A stretch of DNA of 64,000 nt from Mitsuaria sp. 7 (GTDB lineage: Bacteria; Pseudomonadota; Gammaproteobacteria; Burkholderiales; Burkholderiaceae_C), in assembly GCF_001653795.1 (NCBI RefSeq), contig NZ_CP011514.1, positions 5,638,727 to 5,702,726 of the forward strand, given 5' to 3'. Position 1 is the stretch's first letter. Every line of letters starts with the position of its first letter. The translations under genes and the position numbers were made by a program. Under the pieces are notes generated by a model. It made no database searches. It was not told the DNA's origin and was given only the letters and a program-made list of their open reading frames with translations. Below, piece after piece: positions 49,535-57,452 of the stretch.

Positions 49535-49744
49535 TCAGCCGAAGGTGCCCGCGCCGGAGCCGTCGCCCATCTGGAACTCAGCCGCCGCGCCGGACTCGTT
49601 GTGGTCCCTCATCGCGTCCCAGGCCATGTCCATCAGTTTCCCGGCGCCCCAGCCCCGGACAAAACTGATGATGCAGACGGGGCTGGCGATGCCGCCGCCG
49701 ACCTGGGACATCAGGCCCAGGTCCAGTTCTTGGATGTCATTCAT
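49535..49744 (-). CDS. Double-glycine leader peptide, putative microcin/bacteriocin-like precursor
   Basis: A 69-residue peptide. The leader MNDIQELDLGLMSQVGGG matches the double-glycine type (I-x-E-L...L-x-x-V-GG) with the cut expected after GG or GGG. The core (IASPVCIISFVRGWGAGKLM ... FQMGDGSGAGTFG) is small, Gly-rich, has one Cys and no obvious immunity partner. Homologous short peptides in Gram-negatives are called class IIb bacteriocin-like. The gene has no adjacent peptidase-ABC transporter, modifying enzyme or immunity gene; the divergent neighbour is a Fic protein. ATG 49744 follows GGAAGTGAG. Confidence 0.72.
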   Translation of the reverse strand: MNDIQELDLGLMSQVGGGIASPVCIISFVRGWGAGKLMDMAWDAMRDHNESGAAAEFQMGDGSGAGTFG

Positions 49745-49930
49745 GTCGCTACTCACTTCCTTCAAGTGGATCAACAACGGCCCGCGGGGCGAGTCCCTGC
49801 AGACCGGGCAGCGTCAGTAGCGACGGGCCCATGAGGCGGCATGACACCTCGCGGGGAAGTGACACGGATCAGGGCGTGCGCACTCGGCAACTTCAGGTCA
49901 TTTCCCGACGCGCGTGAATCCGAAGAATGC

Positions 49931-49955
49931 GGTCTCTCATGAATTCTGAGAGACC
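49931..49955. promoter_or_regulatory. Perfect inverted repeat abutting the Fic start
   Basis: The arms GGTCTCTCA and TGAGAGACC are separated by seven bases (TGAATTC) and end two bases before the ATG at 49958. It could be an operator for the Fic gene or a hairpin hiding its start. Confidence 0.6.
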
Positions 49956-49957
49956 CC

Positions 49958-50950
49958 ATGCACAACGACGCTGTCCTTGCCCGATCCACGCCGACGGTCC
50001 CCCGATTCCCGGAAGAGGAGCGCCATTTCTCGCAGCCTGCGGACGCTCGTCCGGCCGCGCCCTTCCGCGACGAGTTCCTCGATCCCGAGCCCGGGCTTTC
50101 GCCGATGCGCGCCGGTCGATGCGCCTTCATCCAGGCGCTTGCCCGTCCGCTCGATCGCGCCTTTCTGAGCGAGTTCCTCGTGGACTTCACGTGGGCGTCG
50201 TCGCTGCTGGAGGGGAGCAGCTATTCGGTCCTCGACACGGCCACGCTGATCGAATGCGGCGAGCGCAATCCGACGAAGCCCATGGACGAGGCCGTGCTCG
50301 CGCTGAACCATCAGCGCGTCGCCGCGCATCTCTGGGCGGACCGGGAGTGGAGCGTCGCCAACCTCTGCCGCATGCACGCGTTGCTGACCGACGACCACGG
50401 TCTGGCGGAGGTCTGCGACTCCGATCACTTCCTGCCCGTCGAGCAACGCGGCCGGCCGAGGGAGTTCCAGGACATCCGTCTGCGTCAGTCGGCCTACCTC
50501 CCGCCCTTCCGTCCGGGGACGGGTCACGCGACCTCGCTGCTCGGACAGGTGATGGCCGTCGCCCGCACCTTGCATCCCGTGCAGGCGGCCTTCTACCTGC
50601 TGACCCGCGTCGCCTACATCCAGTCCTTCGCCAACGGCAACAAGCGGACTGCGCGCATCGCCGCCAACCTGCCTCTGCTGGAGTCAGGACTTCTGCCGCT
50701 GTCCTACGTCGACGTGGACAAGGCTGAGTACCTCCGCGGCATGGTGGCCTTCTATGAGCTCGGCAGTGCTCGCGTCCTCGAACGGACGTTCATCCGCGCC
50801 TATGCGAAGTCGGTCGTGCGCGCGAGTCGCGTGCCCGCCGCGATGCTCGCCGACGGCTTCAACGTCGACGCAGTCAGCGAGCAACTGGCCGAGTACATCA
50901 CCACCGGTCACCGTCCCGCCGATCCGCACGCGGTGGTTTTTCTCGAGTGA
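49958..50950 (+). CDS. Fic-domain protein, Gln-containing motif type
   Basis: A 330-residue protein. The Fic motif is YIQSFANGNKRTARIAANLP (about 219-238), where the canonical catalytic His-Pro-Phe is Gln-Ser-Phe and Gly-Asn-Gly-Arg is Gly-Asn-Lys-Arg. The following LPLSYVDVDKAEYLRGM fits a subfamily in which Gln replaces His, so loss of activity is not automatic. A class II-like inhibitory helix, SSLLEG, lies at about 80-85. The N-terminus is disordered. A perfect inverted repeat abuts its start and a 14-base palindrome follows at 51049-51062. Divergent from the double-glycine peptide. Confidence 0.85.
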   Translation: MHNDAVLARSTPTVPRFPEEERHFSQPADARPAAPFRDEFLDPEPGLSPMRAGRCAFIQALARPLDRAFLSEFLVDFTWASSLLEGSSYSVLDTATLIECGERNPTKPMDEAVLALNHQRVAAHLWADREWSVANLCRMHALLTDDHGLAEVCDSDHFLPVEQRGRPREFQDIRLRQSAYLPPFRPGTGHATSLLGQVMAVARTLHPVQAAFYLLTRVAYIQSFANGNKRTARIAANLPLLESGLLPLSYVDVDKAEYLRGMVAFYELGSARVLERTFIRAYAKSVVRASRVPAAMLADGFNVDAVSEQLAEYITTGHRPADPHAVVFLE

Positions 50951-51048
50951 TCTTTCCGACTCGTCGGACGCCCCGGGCAAACGCTGTCCGGGCGCACCTG
51001 ATTGGTGATCCTTGTCGACACGTCCACCTACCTGACACGACGCTGAAC

Positions 51049-51062
51049 ACCCCGATCGGGGT
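51049..51062. terminator. Short palindrome, weak terminator candidate after the Fic gene
   Basis: ACCCCGATCGGGGT, perfectly symmetric, followed by TTGCG. It sits in the 271-base gap before livK, which also presumably carries the liv promoter; no clear promoter boxes can be fixed. Confidence 0.4.
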
Positions 51063-51221
51063 TTGCGAGTAAGTAGTGGCATGCGTGCAATTCGACACGC
51101 TTGATGCACCATGTGCCGAGAAGGCTGACGCCCAACGACGGGCCGTTTGTTGTCTGACGGCTTCCTCGTTGGAGGGTTGGCATTCCGACCCCTCATGCAC
51201 AAAGACCATTCGGAGACAAAC

Positions 51222-52454
51222 ATGAAGTTCAGCGCGCGTTGGATCACCGCTACCGCACTGGCCGCCGCCAGCTTCGCCGCCCTCGCGGCCGACCCGATCA
51301 AGATCGGGGTCTCGGGCCCGTTCACCGGCGGCTCGTCGTCGATGGGCGTCAGCATGCGCGACGGTGTGCGATTGGCAGCCCAGGAAATCAACAAGAACGG
51401 CGGCGTCCTGGGTCGGCAGATCCAGCTCATCGAACGCGATGACGAAGCCAAGAATGAACGCGGCGTGCAGATCGCCCAGGAGCTGATCAACCGCGAGAAG
51501 GTCGCCGCCACCGTCGGCTTCATCAACACCGGCGTCGCCCTGGCCGCCCAGCGCTTCTACCAGGACGCCAAGATCCCGGTGATGAACAACGTGGCCACCG
51601 GCTCCGTCATCACCCAGCAGTTCAAGGACGCGCCGGACAACTACGTGTTCCGCAACGCCGCCCACGACAGCATCCAGGCGCCGATGATCGTCGAGGAAGC
51701 CATCACCCGCCGCGGCTTCAAGAAGGTCGCCATCCTGGCCGACTCGACCAACTACGGCCAGCTCGGCCGCGCCGACCTGGAGAAGGCGCTGGAGCTCAAG
51801 GGCATCAAGCCGGTCGCCGTCGAGAAGTTCAACATCAAGGACGTCGACATGACGGCCCAGCTGCTGAAGGCCAAGGAAGCCGGCGCTGAAGCCATCCTGA
51901 CCTACGGCATCGGGCCCGAGCTCGCGCAGATCGCCAACGGCATGACCAAGCTCGGCTGGAAGGTGCCGATGGTCGGCAGCTGGACGCTGTCGATGGCCAA
52001 CTACATCGACAACGCCGGCCCCGGCGGCGAAGGCGCGCGCATGCCGCAGACCTTCATCCAGGAACCGACGACGCCCAAGCGCCAGGCCTTCATCGTCAAC
52101 TACCTGAAGACCTTCAACCCGAAGAACAGCCGCATCGACTCGCCGGTGTCGGCCGCGCAGGGCTACGACTCGATCTACCTGCTGGCCGCCGCGATCAAGC
52201 AGGCCGGCGGCACCGACGGTCCCAAGGTCAAGGCGGCGCTGGAAGACCTGAAGGCGCCGGTCGAAGGCGTCGTGACGACCTACAACAAGCCGTTCACCAA
52301 GACCGACCACGAGGCCATCACCGCCAACATCCCGGTGTTCGGCGAGGTGAAGGGCCAGCGCGTGGTCTACGCCTACGAGAACGACTTCAAGGCCGCCTCC
52401 GAGGTCAAGGTCAAGGACGTCAACGCCAAGGGCGCGCTGACCCAGAAGAAGTGA
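51222..52454 (+). CDS. livK: Branched-chain amino-acid ABC transporter, substrate-binding protein
   Basis: A 410-residue periplasmic binding protein with signal peptide (ATALAAASFAALA, cut before ADPIKIG). It has the type I periplasmic fold: IKIGVSGPFTGGSSSMGVSM, GGVLGRQIQLIERDDEAKNE, KVAATVGFINTGVALAAQRF and a C-terminal lobe ending YAYENDF. ATG 51222 has GGAG seven bases upstream. First gene of the liv cluster. A strong terminator and second hairpin follow, as often seen after the abundantly made binding protein. Confidence 0.93.
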   Translation: MKFSARWITATALAAASFAALAADPIKIGVSGPFTGGSSSMGVSMRDGVRLAAQEINKNGGVLGRQIQLIERDDEAKNERGVQIAQELINREKVAATVGFINTGVALAAQRFYQDAKIPVMNNVATGSVITQQFKDAPDNYVFRNAAHDSIQAPMIVEEAITRRGFKKVAILADSTNYGQLGRADLEKALELKGIKPVAVEKFNIKDVDMTAQLLKAKEAGAEAILTYGIGPELAQIANGMTKLGWKVPMVGSWTLSMANYIDNAGPGGEGARMPQTFIQEPTTPKRQAFIVNYLKTFNPKNSRIDSPVSAAQGYDSIYLLAAAIKQAGGTDGPKVKAALEDLKAPVEGVVTTYNKPFTKTDHEAITANIPVFGEVKGQRVVYAYENDFKAASEVKVKDVNAKGALTQKK

Positions 52455-52461
52455 CCCCCTG

Positions 52462-52514
52462 AAACGGCCGCCTCGCGCGGCCGTTTTTCCGGGAGCCGTC
52501 CTCGCGACGGCTCC
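52462..52514 (+). terminator. Two tandem hairpins between livK and livH
   Basis: Hairpin 1 is ACGGCCGC-CTCGC-GCGGCCGT with a T-run of five. Hairpin 2, from 52492, is GGAGCCGTC-CTCGC-GACGGCTCC without a T-run. Both loops are CTCGC. This should lower read-through into livH and protect livK mRNA. Confidence 0.8.
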
Positions 52515-52543
52515 TCCGACTTCCCAGCAGTTCCGGACTCCGT

Positions 52544-53419
52544 ATGCAGATCCTGACCCAACTGGTGTTCAGCGGCATCGCGCTCGGCATGATCTACGCG
52601 GTCATCGCCTTCGGCTACCAGCTGACCTTCTCGACTTCCGACACCCTCAACTTCGGCCAGGGCGACGCGCTGATGCTGGGCGCGCTGGTCGGGCTGACGC
52701 TCGTCGGCCACGGCGTCAACTACTGGCTCATGATCCCGATCGTGTGCCTGTTCGGCGCGGTGCAGGGCGCCTTCGTCGAGCGCATCGGCGTGCGGCCCGC
52801 CATCAAGATCAAGTCGGAGTTCGGCTGGATCATGTCCACCATCGCGCTGGGCATCATCTTCAAGAACGTCGCGGAGAACGTCTGGGGTCGCGACGACCTG
52901 AAGTTCCCCTCGCCGCTGCCGGAAGCGCCGATCAAGTTCCTGGGCGCCAACGTGCTGCCGATGGAGATCCTGGTCGTGGGCGGCGCGCTGGCGATGATGC
53001 TGGCGGTCGAGCTCTTCAACCGGCGCTCGATCTACGGCCGCGCCGTCGTCGCGACCTTCAACGACCGCGACGCCGCCAAGCTGATGGGCATCAACACGGG
53101 GCTGGTGATCACCTTCTCGTATGCGCTGTCGTCGCTGACGGCGGCCTTCGCCGGCGTGCTGATCGCGCCGCTCACGCTGACGGGCGCCACGATGGGCGCG
53201 GTGCTCGGCCTGAAGGCGTTCGCCGTGGCCATCATCGGCGGGCTGACCTCGGGCATGGGCATCATCGTCGGCGGCATCATCCTCGGCATCGCCGAGACGA
53301 CCACCGGCTTCTATCTTTCCACCGGCTACAAGGACGTGCCGGGCCTCGTGCTGTTGCTGATCGTGCTGGCCTTCAAGCCGGCCGGCCTGTTCGGCAAGAC
53401 CGCGATCAAGAAGGTCTGA
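52544..53419 (+). CDS. livH: Branched-chain amino-acid ABC transporter permease LivH
   Basis: A 291-residue inner-membrane permease with about eight helices. Family motifs are QILTQLVFSGIALGMIYAVI, the NFGQGDALMLGALVG segment and the coupling-helix region GLKAFAVAIIGGLTSGMGII. ATG 52544 fits the family. It forms the translocation channel with the LivM part of the next gene. The LivM/LivG fusion follows 5 bases after the stop. Confidence 0.93.
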   Translation: MQILTQLVFSGIALGMIYAVIAFGYQLTFSTSDTLNFGQGDALMLGALVGLTLVGHGVNYWLMIPIVCLFGAVQGAFVERIGVRPAIKIKSEFGWIMSTIALGIIFKNVAENVWGRDDLKFPSPLPEAPIKFLGANVLPMEILVVGGALAMMLAVELFNRRSIYGRAVVATFNDRDAAKLMGINTGLVITFSYALSSLTAAFAGVLIAPLTLTGATMGAVLGLKAFAVAIIGGLTSGMGIIVGGIILGIAETTTGFYLSTGYKDVPGLVLLLIVLAFKPAGLFGKTAIKKV

Positions 53420-53424
53420 GCCTC

Positions 53425-55371
53425 ATGAGTGCCACCGCAAAGATCAATCCCAAGAAACTCGTCGCGGGCGGGATCGCGCTCGTCGCGCTGCTCGCGTTCC
53501 CGCTGGTGTCGGGCAATCCGTACTACATCCACCTGGTCGAGACGATCCTGATCTACGCGATCGTCCTGTTCGGGCTGGACATCGTCGTGGGCTACACCGG
53601 GCAGGTGTCGCTCGGTCATGCCGGCCTGTTCGGCGTCGGCGCCTACACGGCCGGCGTGCTGGTCATGAAGTTCGGCCTGCCGATCTACCTCACGCTGCCG
53701 GCGGCGATCGCCGTGACGGCGGGCTTCGGCGCGCTGCTGGCGCTGCCCGCGCTGCGCGTGACCGGCCCGTATCTGGCGATGGTGACGCTGGCCTTCGGCA
53801 CCATCATCCAGATCCTCATCAACGAGATGGACTTCCTGACGAACGGGCCCATGGGCATCACGCTCACCAAGCCCCAGCTGATGGGCCACACGATGACCGA
53901 GGACGAGTACTACTGGCTCGTCGTGGTGATGCTGATCGCGGCGCTTGTCTTCGTGCACCGCGTGCTGCGCTCGCACCTCGGGCGCGCGTTCGAGGCGCTG
54001 CGCGGCAGCCCGGTGGCGTCGGACTGCATGGGCGTCTCGGTCTACCGCTACAAGGTCTACGCCTTTGTGATCAGCGCGGGCCTGGCCGGCCTGGCCGGCG
54101 CGCTGTACGCCTACTCCGAGCAGTACATCTCGCCCAACACCTACAACTTCGAGCTGACGGTCTTCTTCCTGCTGGCCATCATCATGGGCGGCCGCAAGAC
54201 CCGGACCGGCGCGCTGCTGGGCGCGGCGATCATCGTCGTGCTGCCCAAGCTGCTCGACGACCTGGAGCTGTTCCGCTACGTGTCGGTGATCTTCGCGGTC
54301 ATCGTGGCGGCGGTGACGGTGGTGGCCTATCGGCGCGGCAAGGTCAACGGGACGCAGGCGGCCATTCCGGTGGTCGGCAGCATCGCGCTCGCGGCGCTGT
54401 CCTTCGTGCTGCAGACGATGACCGACTGGCGGCTGTCCATCTTCGGATTGATCACGCTGTTCGTCGTGTACTACCTGCAGGACGGCATCGTCGGTTTCGT
54501 GCGCAACGCGCTGCACATCAAGGCCAAGCCGGTGGGCGAGGGCGGTCCGGTGGCGGAGAAGCCGTCCGACGCGATCTCCCAGGCCACGGGTGCCGGCGCT
54601 GGCGACGAGATCCTGATCGACGCGCGCGGCGTGCTGATGCAGTTCGGCGGCCTGAAGGCGCTGAACAACGTCGACCTGCAGGTGCGGCGCGGCACCATCC
54701 ACGGCCTGATCGGGCCGAACGGTTCGGGCAAGAGCACGATGATGAACGTGCTGACCGGCATCTACGTGCCGACGGCGGGCGACCTGAAGTTCGTCGATCG
54801 CTCGCTGGTGGGGCGGACCTCGGCGGACATCGCGCTGTCGGGCATCGCGCGGACCTTCCAGAACGTGCAGCTGTTCGGCGAGATGAGCGCGCTGCACAAC
54901 GTGATGGTGGCGCTGCATCACAGCTTCGGCAGCAACCTGGTGCAGGTGGCGCTGCACGCGCCGCGCTACACCGAGGAAGACGCGAAGGCGCGCGCCCGGG
55001 CGTTGAGCCTGCTGGACTTCGTCGGCCTGGCGGACCTCGCGTTCGAGGAAGCGCGCAACCTGCCGTACGGCAAGCAGCGGCTGCTGGAGATCGCCCGCGC
55101 GCTGGCGCTGGACCCGCGGCTGCTGCTGCTGGACGAGCCGGCGGCGGGGCTGACCGCGCCCGACATCAAGGAGCTGATGCGCATCATCGGCAAGATCCGC
55201 GACCACGGCATCACGGTGATCCTGATCGAGCACCACATGGACGTGGTGATGGGCATCTGCGACGTGGTGTCGGTGCTGGACTTCGGCCAGAAGATCGCCG
55301 AGGGCAAGCCGGCGCAGGTGCAGGCCGATCCCAAGGTCATCGAGGCCTACCTCGGCGGCCAGGCGGCCTGA
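53425..55371 (+). CDS. livMG: Fused branched-chain amino-acid permease LivM + ATP-binding protein LivG
   Basis: A 648-residue fusion. The permease half (about 1-370) has YYIHLVETILIYAIVLFGLD, YTGQVSLGHAGLFGVGAY and ELTVFFLLAIIMGGRKTRTG. A Gly/Ala-rich linker joins it to an ATPase half with Walker A GPNGSGKSTMMN (about 430), LPYGKQRLLEIARAL as signature (about 547), Walker B LLLLDEPAAGL (about 568) and the LivG-type end VQADPKVIEAYLGG. Both halves are full length and in one frame. LivM and LivG are usually separate genes, so the permease and ATPase are made in fixed ratio. It couples with LivH and LivF. Confidence 0.93.
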   Translation: MSATAKINPKKLVAGGIALVALLAFPLVSGNPYYIHLVETILIYAIVLFGLDIVVGYTGQVSLGHAGLFGVGAYTAGVLVMKFGLPIYLTLPAAIAVTAGFGALLALPALRVTGPYLAMVTLAFGTIIQILINEMDFLTNGPMGITLTKPQLMGHTMTEDEYYWLVVVMLIAALVFVHRVLRSHLGRAFEALRGSPVASDCMGVSVYRYKVYAFVISAGLAGLAGALYAYSEQYISPNTYNFELTVFFLLAIIMGGRKTRTGALLGAAIIVVLPKLLDDLELFRYVSVIFAVIVAAVTVVAYRRGKVNGTQAAIPVVGSIALAALSFVLQTMTDWRLSIFGLITLFVVYYLQDGIVGFVRNALHIKAKPVGEGGPVAEKPSDAISQATGAGAGDEILIDARGVLMQFGGLKALNNVDLQVRRGTIHGLIGPNGSGKSTMMNVLTGIYVPTAGDLKFVDRSLVGRTSADIALSGIARTFQNVQLFGEMSALHNVMVALHHSFGSNLVQVALHAPRYTEEDAKARARALSLLDFVGLADLAFEEARNLPYGKQRLLEIARALALDPRLLLLDEPAAGLTAPDIKELMRIIGKIRDHGITVILIEHHMDVVMGICDVVSVLDFGQKIAEGKPAQVQADPKVIEAYLGGQAA

Positions 55372-55398
55372 GCGCGGAATGCAACGGAACGGACTGAC

Positions 55399-56121
55399 AT
55401 GCTGAAGATCGATCAACTGCATGCCGGCTACGGCAAGGTCGAGGTGCTGCACGGCATCTCGGTGGAAGTGCCCAAGGGCAAGGTGGTGACGCTGATCGGC
55501 TCGAACGGGGCCGGCAAGACGACGACGATGCGCGCGGTGTCTGGGATGATCGCGCCGAGCGCCGGCCAGATCACGCTCAACGGCAAGCGCATCGACGGGC
55601 TGGAGTCGTATCACATCGCCCGCCTCGGGCTGGCGCATTCGCCGGAAGGCCGCCGCGTCTTCGCGACCATGAGCGTCACCGACAACCTGCGGCTGGGCGC
55701 GTTCCCGCGCTACACCGGCGCTCGACCCAAGGGCGACGTGGAGGCCGACCTGGAGAAGGCGATGGAGCTGTTCCCGCGCCTGAAGGAGCGGCGCCAGCAG
55801 CTCGCAGGCACGCTGTCCGGCGGCGAGCAGCAGATGCTCGCGATGGCGCGGGCGACGATGCTGAATCCGGATGTCGTGCTGCTGGACGAGCCGTCGATGG
55901 GCCTGGCGCCCATCCTGGTGGACGAGGTGTTCCGCATCATCGCGCGGCTGAAGTCGGAAGGCGTGACGATGCTGCTGGTGGAGCAGTTCGCCGCGGCCGC
56001 GCTGGCCGTGGCCGACTACGGCTACGTGCTGGAGAACGGCCGCATCTCGCTGCACGGTCCAGCGGAGAAGCTGCGCACGGATCCGGCGGTGAAGGCGGCG
56101 TATCTGGGCGGGGGGCACTGA
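55399..56121 (+). CDS. livF: Branched-chain amino-acid ABC transporter ATP-binding protein LivF
   Basis: A 240-residue ATPase. Walker A is LIGSNGAGKTTTMRAVSG, the signature LSGGEQQMLAMARA, Walker B VVLLDEPSMGLAPILVDEVF and the switch histidine region LLVEQF. It pairs with the ATPase half of LivMG to drive import. It lies 27 bases after the fusion gene and ends the cluster. Confidence 0.94.
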   Translation: MLKIDQLHAGYGKVEVLHGISVEVPKGKVVTLIGSNGAGKTTTMRAVSGMIAPSAGQITLNGKRIDGLESYHIARLGLAHSPEGRRVFATMSVTDNLRLGAFPRYTGARPKGDVEADLEKAMELFPRLKERRQQLAGTLSGGEQQMLAMARATMLNPDVVLLDEPSMGLAPILVDEVFRIIARLKSEGVTMLLVEQFAAAALAVADYGYVLENGRISLHGPAEKLRTDPAVKAAYLGGGH

Positions 56122-56173
56122 TCCGCCTGAGCGCGGTCATGGGGAGAGGACGGCCAAGGTGTGAGCGATGTGT

Positions 56174-56483
56174 TCACTCGGGAAGTCGATATTGACCGTC
56201 CTCGAACCAGCATAGATCGAAGCCGTCGCGCATCAACACGCATTCCAGGCGGTTGTTGCTTGGCGCCGGACATCGCTGCAGGTATTTCACGAGCGTGTTG
56301 GCGTCTTCGCTGAACACGTGTGAAATCCCTTCGAGGTGGCATTGCGCGATGAGTTTGAAATCGTCCTTCACCCTCACCCGGTCCTCCGAACTCTCGCGCT
56401 CCCGGGCCGTGTTCGCGATCAGTTGCCCGCAACGAACTGGCCAGCGTGATCAGGAAACTGGTGTCCAACAGCACGCTGTTCAA
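56174..56483 (-). pseudogene. Truncated and frameshifted PIN-domain toxin gene
   Basis: The N-terminal PIN start (LNSVLLDTSFLITLAS, TTG at 56483 overlapping the upstream stop as TTGA) continues only about 20 residues in frame. A second frame ending at 56174 carries the PIN C-terminal half (KDDFKLIAQCHLEGISHVFS, EDANTLVKYL) and the end DGQYRLPE. The two halves are out of frame by one base and together span about 103 codons, whereas PIN proteins of this kind usually have 140-165. Read together, the middle of the domain is lost and the gene is broken. It lies downstream of its 256-residue partner. Confidence 0.75.
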
Positions 56484-57250
56484 TGCGAGTCCCCACGCAG
56501 ATCGTCCACCCAGGAGGTGGCGTCAGGCACGTCCTTCCAGGCATCGTCGCCGCGGCTCACCAAGCGCCGCATGGCCTCTTCGTCGACCTGCGCGTCGTAT
56601 TCGACGAACTCAAGGAGGCGTGCATTCCGGAGTTCTTGCGTCACCAAGTTGAGCTCAGCCTTGATGCGCAACATCGCCATCTTGTAGAGGCGATTGACCT
56701 TCTCGCTGCGAAGCAACTCCTTGTCTGTGGAGACCGTCAGCGTTGTGCCATCCGGCAGCTTCACGTGTGCATTCGGGCGCGTCGCGCCGCCAAGATCCTG
56801 GACTTCACCTCGGACGTATCGCTCGACAGTCACCCAGTGATCGGCGTCATCCGCATGGAAGTCCGAGCCAGCGTTCACGACGATGGCACTCGGGAGCATG
56901 GGTGCTGAGATCTGAACAGAAACGCCAGAATGCAAAGCCGCTTTTTGCCAACGCAGCATCACCTCCTTGCGCTTGGGATCCAGGCCATCAAGACTGGTCG
57001 CGATGGACAGCGCACGAAGGTCCGAGAACAGTCGCGGCGCCGCAGCGATCGGGGCGGTCTGAATTGCTAGCGAGCCTCGCCGGACGGCGACTTCAAGCGT
57101 CTGGGTGTCGATCTCTTTCGACGAACCGCGAAGGAACGCTTGGACATCTTCCGTGAACCGAACCAGCTCGGCCAACCGCACGCGGTCCGGGGAAGCCTCG
57201 AAGCCTCCGGACAGATCCTCAAGCGACAGGGTGATTGGCTGAGCATCCAT
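56480..57250 (-). CDS. Unrecognised 256-residue partner of the broken PIN gene
   Basis: No family recognised. The fold seems mixed: a first domain (SLEDLSGGFEASPDRVRLAE, TQTLEVAVRRGSLAIQTAPI), a beta-rich middle (HVKLPDGTTLTVSTDKEL) and a C-terminal helical end (RRLVSRGDDAWKDVPDATSW). Its stop overlaps the PIN start by four bases, the arrangement of antitoxin-toxin pairs, but it is much larger than typical antitoxins. It is intact although the toxin gene is broken. AT-richer than the backbone. Confidence 0.55.
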   Translation of the reverse strand: MDAQPITLSLEDLSGGFEASPDRVRLAELVRFTEDVQAFLRGSSKEIDTQTLEVAVRRGSLAIQTAPIAAAPRLFSDLRALSIATSLDGLDPKRKEVMLRWQKAALHSGVSVQISAPMLPSAIVVNAGSDFHADDADHWVTVERYVRGEVQDLGGATRPNAHVKLPDGTTLTVSTDKELLRSEKVNRLYKMAMLRIKAELNLVTQELRNARLLEFVEYDAQVDEEAMRRLVSRGDDAWKDVPDATSWVDDLRGDSH

Positions 57251-57452
57251 GATCCAACGATTCTAGGCGCGTGTCCGGACTCGACGGAGCAGCCATGAGC
57301 GAGGCCCGCTCACATCGATCAGGTATCGCGCCTGCATCGACAAGTCGGAATCGTCATCGCATCGACCGCGAATGCACAGGTGTCAGCCGCGACGCGCTTG
57401 CATAGAGTGACTGCATCGCCCAAACGGGCTTTCAAGCAGTCGAGGTGGATGC

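Noticed and set aside
49958-50950. Fic gene as an inactivated pseudogene because of the Gln-for-His change
   Set aside because: The frame is intact and flanking residues match a Gln-type subfamily, so decay is not the best reading.
53425-55371. LivM/LivG fusion as a sequencing error joining two genes
   Set aside because: The linker is plausible, both halves are complete, and there is no ribosome site or start before the ATPase half.
53326-56118. A 930-codon open frame antisense to the liv genes
   Set aside because: It crosses three recognised genes and shows only Arg/His/Gln-rich low-complexity sequence.
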